Origin: JBFHER01 sp041584055
Lineage (GTDB): Bacteria > Bacteroidota > Bacteroidia > Bacteroidales > UBA5342
Length of the DNA: 10,777 nucleotides
Direction: 5' to 3'
Assembly: GCA_041584055.1 (NCBI GenBank)
Contig: JBFHER010000125.1
Span: 1 to 10,777, forward strand
This document shows positions 1 to 6,609 of this stretch, piece after piece. The notes beneath the pieces are model-generated. The model saw only the letters and a list, made by a program, of their open reading frames with translations, made no database searches and had not been told where the DNA came from. The position numbers and the translations under genes are program-made. Within the stretch, counting starts at the first letter, position 1. Each line of letters starts with the position of its first letter.

Positions 1-1196
1 TGGTGTTTTTGAAGAAGTCGTTTATTCAATTCTTTATCCGATGTTCCCTGTTCTTTTAAATTCTGATAAGGCCTTGTTTGTTCCAGGGCTTTTTTAAATA
101 TGTCAGGGTGTCCAGCAAGTGGGTCACGTCCTTCCCAGTGACGATCGAATTGCTCCTGTAGGTAATGCATATGTTGCTTCACTGCATTTTCTGCATAGTT
201 TTGCAACTTGGCATTGATGGTTGTATAGATGCGCAAACCATCAGCTTCAATGTTGTATTTATCTTCAAAGTTATTTTCAAGAATGGTTTTGACTTCTTTG
301 TATAGCTGTGCCCGAAAGTAAGGCGCAACCCCCTGGTTTACACTCATAAGTGTGTAATCGAGCTGAATGGAGTCTGCTTTGATGCGTTCTGCCATCTCTT
401 CCGGCACAAAACCCTGCACAACCATTCTTGATATGACCACATTCCGGCGTTGCATAGAGCGTTCGGGGTGTAGGCGTGGACTGTAAGCGGTATTGGCTGC
501 AAGCATGCCTATCAGCGTGGCAGATTCAGCAATGGATAAATCCGCTGCAGTCTGATTGAAATAGCGTCGCGCTGCAGCTTCAATGCCGTATACATCTTCT
601 CCAAAAGGGACGGTATTTAAATACAAGCCCAGGATGTCATCTTTTGTATAGGCCTTTTCAAGTCGGGAAGCAATGAAAATCTCACGTATCTTATTTAACG
701 GGAGGGAAAGGATTTTAAACGATCGCCGGGGATACAGGTTTTTAGCCAGTTGCTGACTGATGGTACTCCCGCCTCCCTGGGATGTATCTCCCAGTAAGAT
801 TGTTTTTACAAAAACCCGTCCAAGACTGATCACGTCAAATCCACGATGTTCGAAAAAACGATTGTCTTCCGTTGCGATCAATGCATGCCGAACGTGTATG
901 GAAATATGTTCGTTGTCAATGGTTTGTCTGTTTTCTGTGTAATATTTCCCAATCAATGAGCCGTCAGATGCATAGAGCAGTGAAGCGCTTTTGTGCTTTA
1001 TTTGCCGAAGCTCCTCAACCTGTGGCAAGTGAGCAAAAATACCGGACCATACACTTACAACCAGCAAGGCACAAAATAAAGCAAGGAGCAATGCCAGTGA
1101 AAATGCAAACTTGAGAATGATTTGTTTAAATGTTCGCTTTTTCTTGCGTGATTGGGACGATTTCGATTTGTGTTTAAGTGGTTTTCGTTTTGCCAT
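1..1196 (-). CDS. mrcA: Class A penicillin-binding protein (PBP1A-like), N-terminal part with GT51 transglycosylase domain; runs off left edge
   Basis: Bifunctional peptidoglycan synthases polymerise lipid II with a GT51 domain and cross-link strands with a C-terminal transpeptidase. Only the first 398 codons are in the window, so the transpeptidase is not seen. ATG at 1196 opens a very basic cytoplasmic tail (residues 2-24, many Lys/Arg), then one membrane helix at about 28-50. GT51 motifs follow in order: EDNRFFEHRGFD at 110-121 (E110 is the expected catalytic Glu), GGSTISQQLAKN at 142-153, KIREIFIASRLE at 169-180 (E172 the second active-site Glu), and ILGLYLNTVPFG at 188-199. After about residue 260 the sequence enters the linker that precedes the transpeptidase. 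It lies 67 bp downstream of the DUF2007 gene on the same strand. The symbol is by family; paralogues such as PbpC are less likely given the motif spacing, but the missing C-terminus prevents a strict choice. Confidence 0.93.
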   Translation of the reverse strand, partial: MAKRKPLKHKSKSSQSRKKKRTFKQIILKFAFSLALLLALFCALLVVSVWSGIFAHLPQVEELRQIKHKSASLLYASDGSLIGKYYTENRQTIDNEHISIHVRHALIATEDNRFFEHRGFDVISLGRVFVKTILLGDTSQGGGSTISQQLAKNLYPRRSFKILSLPLNKIREIFIASRLEKAYTKDDILGLYLNTVPFGEDVYGIEAAARRYFNQTAADLSIAESATLIGMLAANTAYSPRLHPERSMQRRNVVISRMVVQGFVPEEMAERIKADSIQLDYTLMSVNQGVAPYFRAQLYKEVKTILENNFEDKYNIEADGLRIYTTINAKLQNYAENAVKQHMHYLQEQFDRHWEGRDPLAGHPDIFKKALEQTRPYQNLKEQGTSDKELNKRLLQKH

Positions 1197-1263
1197 TCAA
1201 CTTTGATAATTCACGGTAAAAATATGATTTATATTTTATTCAATGCTGATTTGCATCACGATT

Positions 1264-1509
1264 TTAAGTTTTAATTATGTGACTGCCTTTAAATTTTAAT
1301 ATCAACTCCTTTGCTGCAATTTCGTTTTCACTGCTCACAACAACTTTTACACCACTGAAGTTATCGTTAACAAAAAAATCAGATCGATTTACTGTTTCAT
1401 CCTTCAGGAAGCAAGGAATGCCATCGTTGGTGAGATAGGTTTGAATCAGTGCTGCATTTGCCAGGGTTCCATTGTACACAACAACGATGTCTTTTTTTTC
1501 TTTAGTCAT
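1264..1509 (-). CDS. DUF2007-like small protein (putative signal-transducing family)
   Basis: An 81-residue soluble protein with no signal peptide or membrane helix. After a short basic lead (MTKEKKD) comes a beta strand VVVYNGTLANAALIQTYL, then GIPCFLKDE, then GVKVVVSSENEIAAKELI. This beta-alpha-beta pattern, in which a strand is followed by a helix over which residues vary, a G-I-P segment, and a final V-x-V-strand plus A-x-E-L-helix, is what DUF2007 (PF09413) proteins show. That family is described as PII-like in fold and has no established function. The start is ATG at 1509 with no Shine-Dalgarno, normal for Bacteroidota. It is transcribed away from the ABC-F gene and is 67 bp upstream of the PBP gene, so the two could share a transcript. 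Function is unknown; the family call is from remembered sequence pattern, not a search. Confidence 0.75.
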   Translation of the reverse strand: MTKEKKDIVVVYNGTLANAALIQTYLTNDGIPCFLKDETVNRSDFFVNDNFSGVKVVVSSENEIAAKELILKFKGSHIIKT

Positions 1510-1520
1510 GGTATAGAGAT

Positions 1521-1552
1521 TTTAATTAGAAAGCGCATTGGTGTTAAATTTG
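1521..1552 (+). promoter_or_regulatory. Candidate Bacteroidota-type promoter for the ABC-F gene
   Basis: TAAATTTG at 1545-1552 fits the TAnnTTTG -7 consensus exactly. A TTT at 1521-1523 lies 21 bp upstream where the -33 TTTG is expected, but lacks the G. Transcription would begin near 1559 and leave a leader of about 180 nt before the TTG start at 1738. Only the -7 half is convincing. Confidence 0.4.
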
Positions 1553-1631
1553 GATTTGCTTACTTAAAAGAGACCCGATTTCATGTGCCGGGAGGTAGCG
1601 TCTTAACCGTTTCTCATAAATTTACGGATAA

Positions 1632-1679
1632 ATGTTCATATCTCCGCCATGGGTATTGTCTGAATCTCTTAATAATTGA
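1632..1679 (+). other. Possible 15-codon leader peptide ORF ahead of the ABC-F gene
   Basis: ATG at 1632 opens MFISPPWVLSESLNN and ends at TGA 1677-1679, four bases before the terminator-like hairpin at 1684. It lies between the candidate promoter (1545) and the ABC-F start (1738). It has no clear Shine-Dalgarno, but few genes here do. Its position, short length and Pro-Pro-Trp stretch resemble ribosome-stalling leader peptides. A 15-codon frame arises easily by chance, so this is a hypothesis only. Confidence 0.25.
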
Positions 1680-1683
1680 TGAA

Positions 1684-1709
1684 GGGGACAGGAATGTGCC
1701 TGTTTTTTT
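1684..1709 (+). terminator. Terminator-like hairpin in the ABC-F leader (possible attenuator)
   Basis: ACAGG (1688-1692) pairs with CCTGT (1699-1703) around a 6-nt loop, and four G residues at 1684-1687 can extend it by G-U pairs. Seven T residues (1703-1709) follow. No plus-strand gene lies upstream, so a terminator here makes sense mainly as an attenuator of the gene starting 29 bp downstream. The core stem is only 5 bp, so it is weak unless the G-U pairs form. Confidence 0.4.
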
Positions 1710-1737
1710 ATTCCTTTGCAGCATAAATTGAATTCGT

Positions 1738-3600
1738 TTGAAAACATTACTGGAAATTACATCATTAACGAAATACTGGGGTGAAATGCCCTTGTTTGAA
1801 GATATCTCTTTTACAATTTCTGAAGGGCAAAAAGTAGCGCTTATTGCCCGTAACGGAACAGGAAAATCAACGCTTTTAAACATCCTTTGTAATCGTGATG
1901 GTGCAGATTCCGGAGAGGTTAAAATTCATCCTGAAACAAGCATGGGGTACCTCACTCAGGAACCGGAATTTGATGAGGAAAATACAGTTCTGGAAGCTGT
2001 CTTTCTGAATGATAATCCCCTGGCACAAACAGTTTCAAATTACGAGAGAGCTTTGTTGCAGGCTGATTCTGCCGAGCTTCAAAAGGCCATGGACGACATG
2101 GAACAGAAAAAAGCCTGGGACTATGAATTAAGGGCAAAGCAGATTCTTACAAACCTCAAGATTACACGTTTTGATCAACCAGTAAAAGAATTGTCGGGAG
2201 GACAGAAAAAGCGGCTTGCTTTGGCAACAGTTTTGATCAGTGAGCCTGATATGTTGATTTTCGATGAACCAACCAACCATTTGGATCTGGATATGGTGGA
2301 GTGGTTGGAAGATTATCTGAAGCGCGCAAAAAGCACATTGCTTATGGTGACGCATGACCGTTATTTTCTCGATCGAGTTTGCAACGAGATCATAGAGCTG
2401 GAAGATAACACCATTTTTACCTACAAAGGCAATTACACCTACTTCCTTGAAAAGCGGGAGGAACGGCATGAATTGCTCAGACTCGAGGTTGAAAAAGCGA
2501 AGAATCAATTGCGAAAAGAGCAGGAATGGATGCGCAGAATGCCAAAGGCACGCAGCACGAAAGCAAAATACAGGATCGATAACTTTTATAGTTTAAAGGA
2601 ACGGGCCAGTCAGAATTTACAGGATAAAACCGTTCGCCTGAATGCCATAAGTACGCGTCTTGGAACGAAAATTCTGGAGCTGGATAAGGTTTCCAAAGCC
2701 TATGGTGATCTGGTCTTGCTTGATCAATTCACCTATAAATTCAATCGCTTCGAAAAAGTTGGAATCGTGGGTGAGAATGGAACAGGAAAGTCAACGTTCT
2801 TAAATATTCTCACGGAATCCATACAACCTGACAGTGGTACGATTGACAAGGGTGAAACGGTCAATTATGGCTATTTCAGACAGGATGGTCTGGTTGTTGA
2901 TGAATCAAAAAAGGTGATTGATGTCATAACTGATATTGCAGAAAAAATAACATTGGGTGATGGAAATACAATCACACCAATGCAATATCTGAATCATTTT
3001 ATGTTTCCACCTGCCATGCACGGCGTTTTTGTTTCAAAATTAAGTGGAGGCGAGAAAAGGCGCTTGTATTTAATGACTGTTTTAATGCAGAACCCAAATT
3101 TTCTGATTTTGGATGAGCCCACAAATGATCTTGATATATTAACATTAGATCTGCTTGAAGAATACCTGGGCAATTTCAGTGGATGCTTAATCGTCGTTTC
3201 TCACGACCGGTATTTTGTGGATAGCATTGTTGATCATTTGTTTGTGTTTAAAGGTAACGGGGATGTTAAAGATTTTCCTGGAACTTATACCCAATACAGA
3301 AATTACATAAATAAGCTGAGGCAAGAAGAGAAAAAGAAAGAAAAGCCCGAAGCCCTTGTAAAGGAAAAGCCAAAGCAAACCGGTAAACGTAAGCTGTCCT
3401 TTAACGAAAAACGTGAATTTGAGCAACTGGAAGAAGAAATAAGCAATTTGGAAGAGGAAAAATCAGCTTTGGAGTCTGCTTTGAATTCAGGTGCCCTTGA
3501 CAGTGAAGAACTCACAGAAAAGTCTATTCGCATTCAGGAAATAATGGATATACTTGAAGAAAAAGAAATGCGTTGGCTGGAGCTCAGTGAGTTGGCTTGA
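1738..3600 (+). CDS. uup: ABC-F family ATPase, Uup-like, with C-terminal coiled coil
   Basis: A 620-residue protein with two fused ABC ATPase domains and no membrane segment, so not a transporter subunit; ABC-F proteins act on ribosomes. Domain 1: Walker A around 37-44 (ARNGTGKS, Ala where Gly is usual), signature LSGGQ at 152-156, Walker B with D176/E177, switch His in THDRYF at 206. A charged linker at about 236-292 is the expected tRNA-interaction region. Domain 2: GENGTGKS at 345-352, LSGGE at 435-439, Walker B with D459/E460, SHDRYF at 488-493. Residues 525-620 are Lys/Glu-rich, with a coiled coil from about 553 that matches the Uup C-terminal domain. The start is TTG at 1738, because an in-frame stop lies at 1729-1731 and the next ATG would cut into strand 1. 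It stands alone, with a long leader upstream and a hairpin terminator downstream. Other ABC-F subfamilies cannot be excluded without a tree. Confidence 0.92.
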   Translation: MKTLLEITSLTKYWGEMPLFEDISFTISEGQKVALIARNGTGKSTLLNILCNRDGADSGEVKIHPETSMGYLTQEPEFDEENTVLEAVFLNDNPLAQTVSNYERALLQADSAELQKAMDDMEQKKAWDYELRAKQILTNLKITRFDQPVKELSGGQKKRLALATVLISEPDMLIFDEPTNHLDLDMVEWLEDYLKRAKSTLLMVTHDRYFLDRVCNEIIELEDNTIFTYKGNYTYFLEKREERHELLRLEVEKAKNQLRKEQEWMRRMPKARSTKAKYRIDNFYSLKERASQNLQDKTVRLNAISTRLGTKILELDKVSKAYGDLVLLDQFTYKFNRFEKVGIVGENGTGKSTFLNILTESIQPDSGTIDKGETVNYGYFRQDGLVVDESKKVIDVITDIAEKITLGDGNTITPMQYLNHFMFPPAMHGVFVSKLSGGEKRRLYLMTVLMQNPNFLILDEPTNDLDILTLDLLEEYLGNFSGCLIVVSHDRYFVDSIVDHLFVFKGNGDVKDFPGTYTQYRNYINKLRQEEKKKEKPEALVKEKPKQTGKRKLSFNEKREFEQLEEEISNLEEEKSALESALNSGALDSEELTEKSIRIQEIMDILEEKEMRWLELSELA

Positions 3601-3638
3601 TGTTGAAATTGAGGGATGATTATTGTGATGATTTGATG

Positions 3639-3662
3639 AATGGTGTTTGCTGCACCATTTTT
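3639..3662 (+). terminator. Rho-independent terminator after the ABC-F gene
   Basis: AATGGTG (3639-3645) pairs perfectly with CACCATT (3653-3659) around a 7-nt loop, followed by TTT and more T-rich sequence. It begins 39 bp past the ABC-F stop. The T-run is on the plus-strand 3' side only, so it serves the ABC-F transcript rather than the converging importer operon. Confidence 0.65.
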
Positions 3663-3686
3663 CCTGTTTTCGTTACACGTTCTTTT

Positions 3687-4388
3687 TTAAAGATTTATAA
3701 GGCCTGTTAAAGTGTTTTTAATGGATAGCAATTCGTCAGATAGCTTTTCACGGTCTTCAAGCGGGGTTTTTATTGTAGTGTTGTAAATCACTTTTGCAGG
3801 CGCATCGGATAACAGATTTATATGGTGACTGAAGGCCAATGCTTCATCCACATCATGTGTGACAAAAATGATGGTTCCCTTTTGTTGTTTCCATAACTTT
3901 ACCAGCAGGGCGATCATCTGACGTTTTATTTTCTGATCAAGCCCCTTGAAAGGTTCATCTAAAATAATGGTACTTGCATTCAATGCAAAGGCACGGGCCA
4001 GCGCACAACGTTGTTGCATTCCGCCACTGAGTTGATGAGGGTATTTTTCTTCTGAACCCTTTAAACCAACCTGCCGAATCAGCTCTTTAACCTCTTCCCT
4101 GTGCTTATCTTTGTGGCCGCTGATCACATATTCAATGTTTTCTGTTATTGTTTTCCAGGGCAGCAGGCGATGTTCCTGAAAAACCTGTGAGATGAGTTCA
4201 TCATGTATTTCAAAATCACCGGCATCCGGTATTAAGGTCCCGTTGATAATGTTTAACAAGGTGCTTTTTCCGCATCCGGATGGTCCGAGTATGGTGTGAA
4301 TCATCCCTTTCTCAATGGTGATGCTCAGGTCATGAAGGACCAATTTGTCATCAAATGATTTTGTAAGGTTGTTTATGCGGATTGCCAT
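3687..4388 (-). CDS. ABC importer ATP-binding subunit, nitrate/sulfonate/taurine type (SsuB/TauB-like)
   Basis: Energises import of a small solute through the permease encoded just upstream. The 233-residue protein is a single complete ABC domain: Walker A GPSGCGKS at 35-42, Q-loop in FQEHRLLPW at 70-78 (Q71), signature LSGGMQQR at 120-127, Walker B IILDEP at 141-146 (E145 catalytic), D-loop GLD at 149-151, and switch H178 in VTHDVDEA. The LLPW after the Q-loop and THDVDEA are typical of the SsuB/TauB/ThiZ group. Its ATG (4388) overlaps the permease end by 16 bp, which suggests translational coupling. It is the last gene of the operon; the downstream gap to the convergent ABC-F gene is 86 bp. 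At 233 residues it is slightly short for the group, with a reduced C-terminal tail. Substrate cannot be told from this subunit. Confidence 0.92.
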   Translation of the reverse strand: MAIRINNLTKSFDDKLVLHDLSITIEKGMIHTILGPSGCGKSTLLNIINGTLIPDAGDFEIHDELISQVFQEHRLLPWKTITENIEYVISGHKDKHREEVKELIRQVGLKGSEEKYPHQLSGGMQQRCALARAFALNASTIILDEPFKGLDQKIKRQMIALLVKLWKQQKGTIIFVTHDVDEALAFSHHINLLSDAPAKVIYNTTIKTPLEDREKLSDELLSIKNTLTGLINL

Positions 4389-5131
4389 TTTAAATTCCTG
4401 TTTCGAATGATTGTTATGCCTTTATCAAAAATGGCACTCACAAGGATGCCAAGAATTGTCCATGCAATGATTTTATCTACCTCCAGGTACGATTGGGCCG
4501 TTTTTAGTGATGTCCCGATCCCAAAATCCGGATGTGCCAGTACTTCGCCTACAATGATGGCCCTCCAGCCAAATCCCAGCGCCGTTGATAAACCGGAGTA
4601 GAAAAAGGGTTGAATCGATGGCCAGTATAAATGCTGCAATCTGGCGCGACGACTGACTCCAAAAACCCTTGACATACGAATCAGATTGGGATCAATCTGT
4701 AAAATTCCTTCTACTACATTGCTATACATAATCGGAAACATGGTCAGCATTGCAATAAATACAGGAACCTGGTTTGGCGTCATCCATACGATGGCAAGTA
4801 AAATAAAAGAAATGACGGGTGTTGAACGAAGAACCACAATTGTTGGTGTGAGAAAATGTCGTGTTCTTTCTGAACGGGATGCCAGGAGCGCCACCAAACT
4901 GCCTGCGATCAAAGTCACACCAGCACCGCCCAGTCCACGTAGGATTGTAAATGTCACAGCCTTTAAAAAAGCAGGATCTTTGTACAGTAGAAATAAAGAA
5001 ACAATTGTTTTTGAAGGCGTGGGCATTAGTTGCTCACTTCCGGCAAAATAACTGATGATGTACCAGATGCCGAGGAGAAAGAACACCCCGGCAATCATCC
5101 ATACATTTGATATCTGTTTTGAAGCCTTCAA
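4373..5131 (-). CDS. ABC importer permease, BPD_transp_1 family (SsuC/TauC-like)
   Basis: Inner-membrane channel subunit of the importer. The 252-residue protein has a first helix at about 10-29 and further hydrophobic segments near 60-85, 95-116, 121-139, 176-196 and 221-241. The EAA loop, which contacts the ATPase, is seen as RMSRVFGVSRRARLQHLYWP (152-171) with the conserved Gly158 and terminal Pro171. GFGWRAIIVGEVL that follows is characteristic of the taurine/sulfonate/nitrate permeases. The start is taken as TTG at 5131, since in the same frame the lipoprotein stop lies six codons upstream and the first internal ATG (residue 12) would clip the first helix. It follows the substrate-binding gene by 15 bp and overlaps the ATPase gene by 16 bp. 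A start slightly different from TTG is possible. Confidence 0.9.
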   Translation of the reverse strand: MKASKQISNVWMIAGVFFLLGIWYIISYFAGSEQLMPTPSKTIVSLFLLYKDPAFLKAVTFTILRGLGGAGVTLIAGSLVALLASRSERTRHFLTPTIVVLRSTPVISFILLAIVWMTPNQVPVFIAMLTMFPIMYSNVVEGILQIDPNLIRMSRVFGVSRRARLQHLYWPSIQPFFYSGLSTALGFGWRAIIVGEVLAHPDFGIGTSLKTAQSYLEVDKIIAWTILGILVSAIFDKGITIIRNRNLKWQSA

Positions 5132-5146
5132 TTCAGTATTGTGATT

Positions 5147-6118
5147 TTATTTTTTTTGTGATGGTGAATAAATCATGTTGATGTTTCCCGGTGCCCCTGT
5201 TAAGCGTGGATCCAAAGCATAAATGAAGTCAAAATAATTTAGAATTCCCTGGCTTATCGTATCTGCACGTACAAATTTAATATTACAAGCTTGAATGGCA
5301 TCTTTTGCAATGGCTTTATTGTTCAGGATTTTATGTTTTACCATAAAATCGGCCATATATTTCGTGTCTTTATTTACGCGCTCACAGCTTAATGCATAGA
5401 TATCAAGAAATTTTTCAAGGGTTTCATCCGTAAGGCTTTGCGAATTCAAATTGACAATCAGTGCTGTTTGGGCCAAAAGGACTGAGTCCTTGTATTGCCC
5501 GGTCCATTCTGCATTCAAATCAAAAATTCTGAAAAGACTGTCAGAGCGATCGATGGCCCTGCTCACTAAAGGTTCTGATAAAACTGCCAATGGCGCCCGA
5601 CCTGCAATGCACGCATTCGCAAGATCTTCGTGGGTTTGAAAAGAATAATTAAGTTGTACATCTCTGCCCGGTACCATGCCGTTGGCCTTTAACAGTGCTT
5701 TGAATATTAAATCCGGTGTCATTCCTTCAGCCATCATGTAAATTTCTCTTCCTCTAAGGTCCTGCCATGTTGAAATGCCTTTTTCAGAGCCAAACAAATG
5801 AAGTGTTCCCCATATGGGAATCGCTGCGATTTTTATGTCTTTGCCATTGTTGATGAGATTGCATGCCATTACAGATGGAATGGTGGCGATGTCAACGTCA
5901 TCTCTCAGTATTGCACTTCTGAGTTGTAAGGGTTCCTGATAGATTTTGTAGGTCACATCGGCCAATCTGAAACTTTCATGATTTTCGATCATGTAAGCCA
6001 TGCTTATGGCTGTTGGTCCCTGCAAAACCCCGACCTTAATGGTATCCTCTTTTTTGACTTTGCAGCCTGCTAAAACTGACAAAAAAAGGAACAATAGAAA
6101 TGCTTGCTTTTTAATCAT
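5147..6118 (-). CDS. Lipoprotein substrate-binding protein of ABC importer, NMT1/THI5-like fold
   Basis: Captures the solute outside the inner membrane for the permease and ATPase that follow. The 323-residue protein starts with MIKKQ, a hydrophobic stretch and a lipobox LAGC, so Cys19 should be lipidated after signal peptidase II cleavage. The mature part has two alpha/beta lobes in the style of aliphatic-sulfonate/thiamine-precursor binding proteins: TIKVGVLQGPTAISMAYMIE (26-45), then DDVDIATIPS about residues 73-82, WQDLRG near 118, and PLAVLSEPLVSRAI near 177-190. The binding residues do not reveal the ligand to me; nitrate, sulfonates, taurine, bicarbonate and pyrimidine precursors are all possible in this superfamily. 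It is the promoter-proximal gene, starting 17 bp after a TAAATTTG element. It ends in a run of eight A residues just before the TAA stop. Confidence 0.88.
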   Translation of the reverse strand: MIKKQAFLLFLFLSVLAGCKVKKEDTIKVGVLQGPTAISMAYMIENHESFRLADVTYKIYQEPLQLRSAILRDDVDIATIPSVMACNLINNGKDIKIAAIPIWGTLHLFGSEKGISTWQDLRGREIYMMAEGMTPDLIFKALLKANGMVPGRDVQLNYSFQTHEDLANACIAGRAPLAVLSEPLVSRAIDRSDSLFRIFDLNAEWTGQYKDSVLLAQTALIVNLNSQSLTDETLEKFLDIYALSCERVNKDTKYMADFMVKHKILNNKAIAKDAIQACNIKFVRADTISQGILNYFDFIYALDPRLTGAPGNINMIYSPSQKK

Positions 6119-6135
6119 TGTCTGTAATTTCGATT

Positions 6136-6165
6136 CAAATTTAGTTACTTTTGGTTGAGATTAAA
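6136..6165 (-). promoter_or_regulatory. Promoter for the ABC importer operon
   Basis: Reading the minus strand, TAAATTTG (6143-6136) is an exact TAnnTTTG -7 element, with a T-rich TTT about 20 bp upstream (near 6164-6166) where the -33 box belongs. The start codon (6118) is 17 bp past the element, giving a very short untranslated leader. Confidence 0.55.
6146..6153 (+). promoter_or_regulatory. -7 promoter element for the nuclease-like/yigZ unit
   Basis: TACTTTTG is an exact TAnnTTTG match, 23 bp before the ATG at 6177. No TTTG occurs 19-21 bp upstream; the nearest TTG (6118-6120) is 25 bp away, so the -33 half is weak. It sits 2 bp from the oppositely directed element at 6136-6143. Confidence 0.4.
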
Positions 6166-6176
6166 AGATTATTATC

Positions 6177-6608
6177 ATGGATACGATTCAGATCTATATC
6201 AGCTTTGGCGTTTTACTTTTACTTATTCTTGTTTTGGCCCGCATGGTTTTTGTCAGCTGGCTCCGAAAACGAAGAAGCCTTCGTAAAATGAAAGTGGGTA
6301 AGCGCGTTGAATCCAGGGCAAAGAGAATTATTTCAAATGCGGGATTTAAAAAAATAAGGTATCAGGAAAATTTCTTTTACAGTTTGAAAGTGGATGGAGA
6401 AGAGGTGAAAATTTGTGTCATCCCGGATTATATTGCAGAAAAAAATGGAGAACGATGTGTTATTGAGGTAAAATGGGGCATATCGGCACCATTGATCAGT
6501 AACGTTGCAACGCGACGCCAATTGCTTGAATACAGTCATGCCATTGAGCACTGTAGAATCTTTTTGCTTGACATGCATAAAAAGACACTAAAGGAGGTTG
6601 CATTCTGA
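6177..6608 (+). CDS. Membrane-anchored PD-(D/E)XK nuclease-like protein (unnamed family)
   Basis: I do not recognise a named family. The 143-residue protein has one N-terminal membrane helix (about 5-29) followed by a basic stretch (LRKRRSLRKMKVGKR), so the rest should face the cytoplasm. The soluble part shows a restriction-endonuclease-like core: G41-x3-E45 in a helix, IPDYIAEKNGERCVIEVKW at 82-100 with P83-D84, an 11-residue hairpin spacing and E97-V-K99, then Q115-L-L-E-Y119. That is the helix Glu, Asp, ExK and QhxxY arrangement of RecB/Cas4-like and related nucleases, and all expected residues are present. Family members cut DNA or RNA with a divalent metal; activity here is inferred. 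It is followed 1 bp after its stop by yigZ, whose Shine-Dalgarno lies inside this gene, so the two are co-expressed. Confidence 0.75.
   Translation: MDTIQIYISFGVLLLLILVLARMVFVSWLRKRRSLRKMKVGKRVESRAKRIISNAGFKKIRYQENFFYSLKVDGEEVKICVIPDYIAEKNGERCVIEVKWGISAPLISNVATRRQLLEYSHAIEHCRIFLLDMHKKTLKEVAF
6591..6597 (+). promoter_or_regulatory. Strong Shine-Dalgarno for yigZ
   Basis: AAGGAGG, inside the end of the nuclease-like gene, is the only strong ribosome-binding site noticed in the window. It directly abuts a TTG at 6598, too close to use, and lies 12 bp before ATG 6610, which is therefore the better start. Confidence 0.6.
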
Positions 6609-6609
6609 T

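Noticed and set aside
1217..1243. TATTTTTA with TTG upstream on the minus strand as a PBP promoter
   Set aside because: The -7 element has a mismatch and the spacing is 16 bp instead of 19-21.
1441..1731. Open frame of 96 codons on the plus strand between the DUF2007 and ABC-F genes
   Set aside because: Its first part is antisense to DUF2007 and the rest is low-quality protein sequence; the shorter leader ORF and hairpin explain the region better.
2128..2508. Open frame of 126 codons on the minus strand inside the ABC-F gene
   Set aside because: It lies fully antisense to conserved ABC motifs and its translation has no domain features; it is a by-product of the coding bias of the real gene.
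6598..6609. TTG start at 6598 for yigZ
   Set aside because: It abuts the AAGGAGG with no spacer; ATG 6610 is a better start and fits the family N-terminus.
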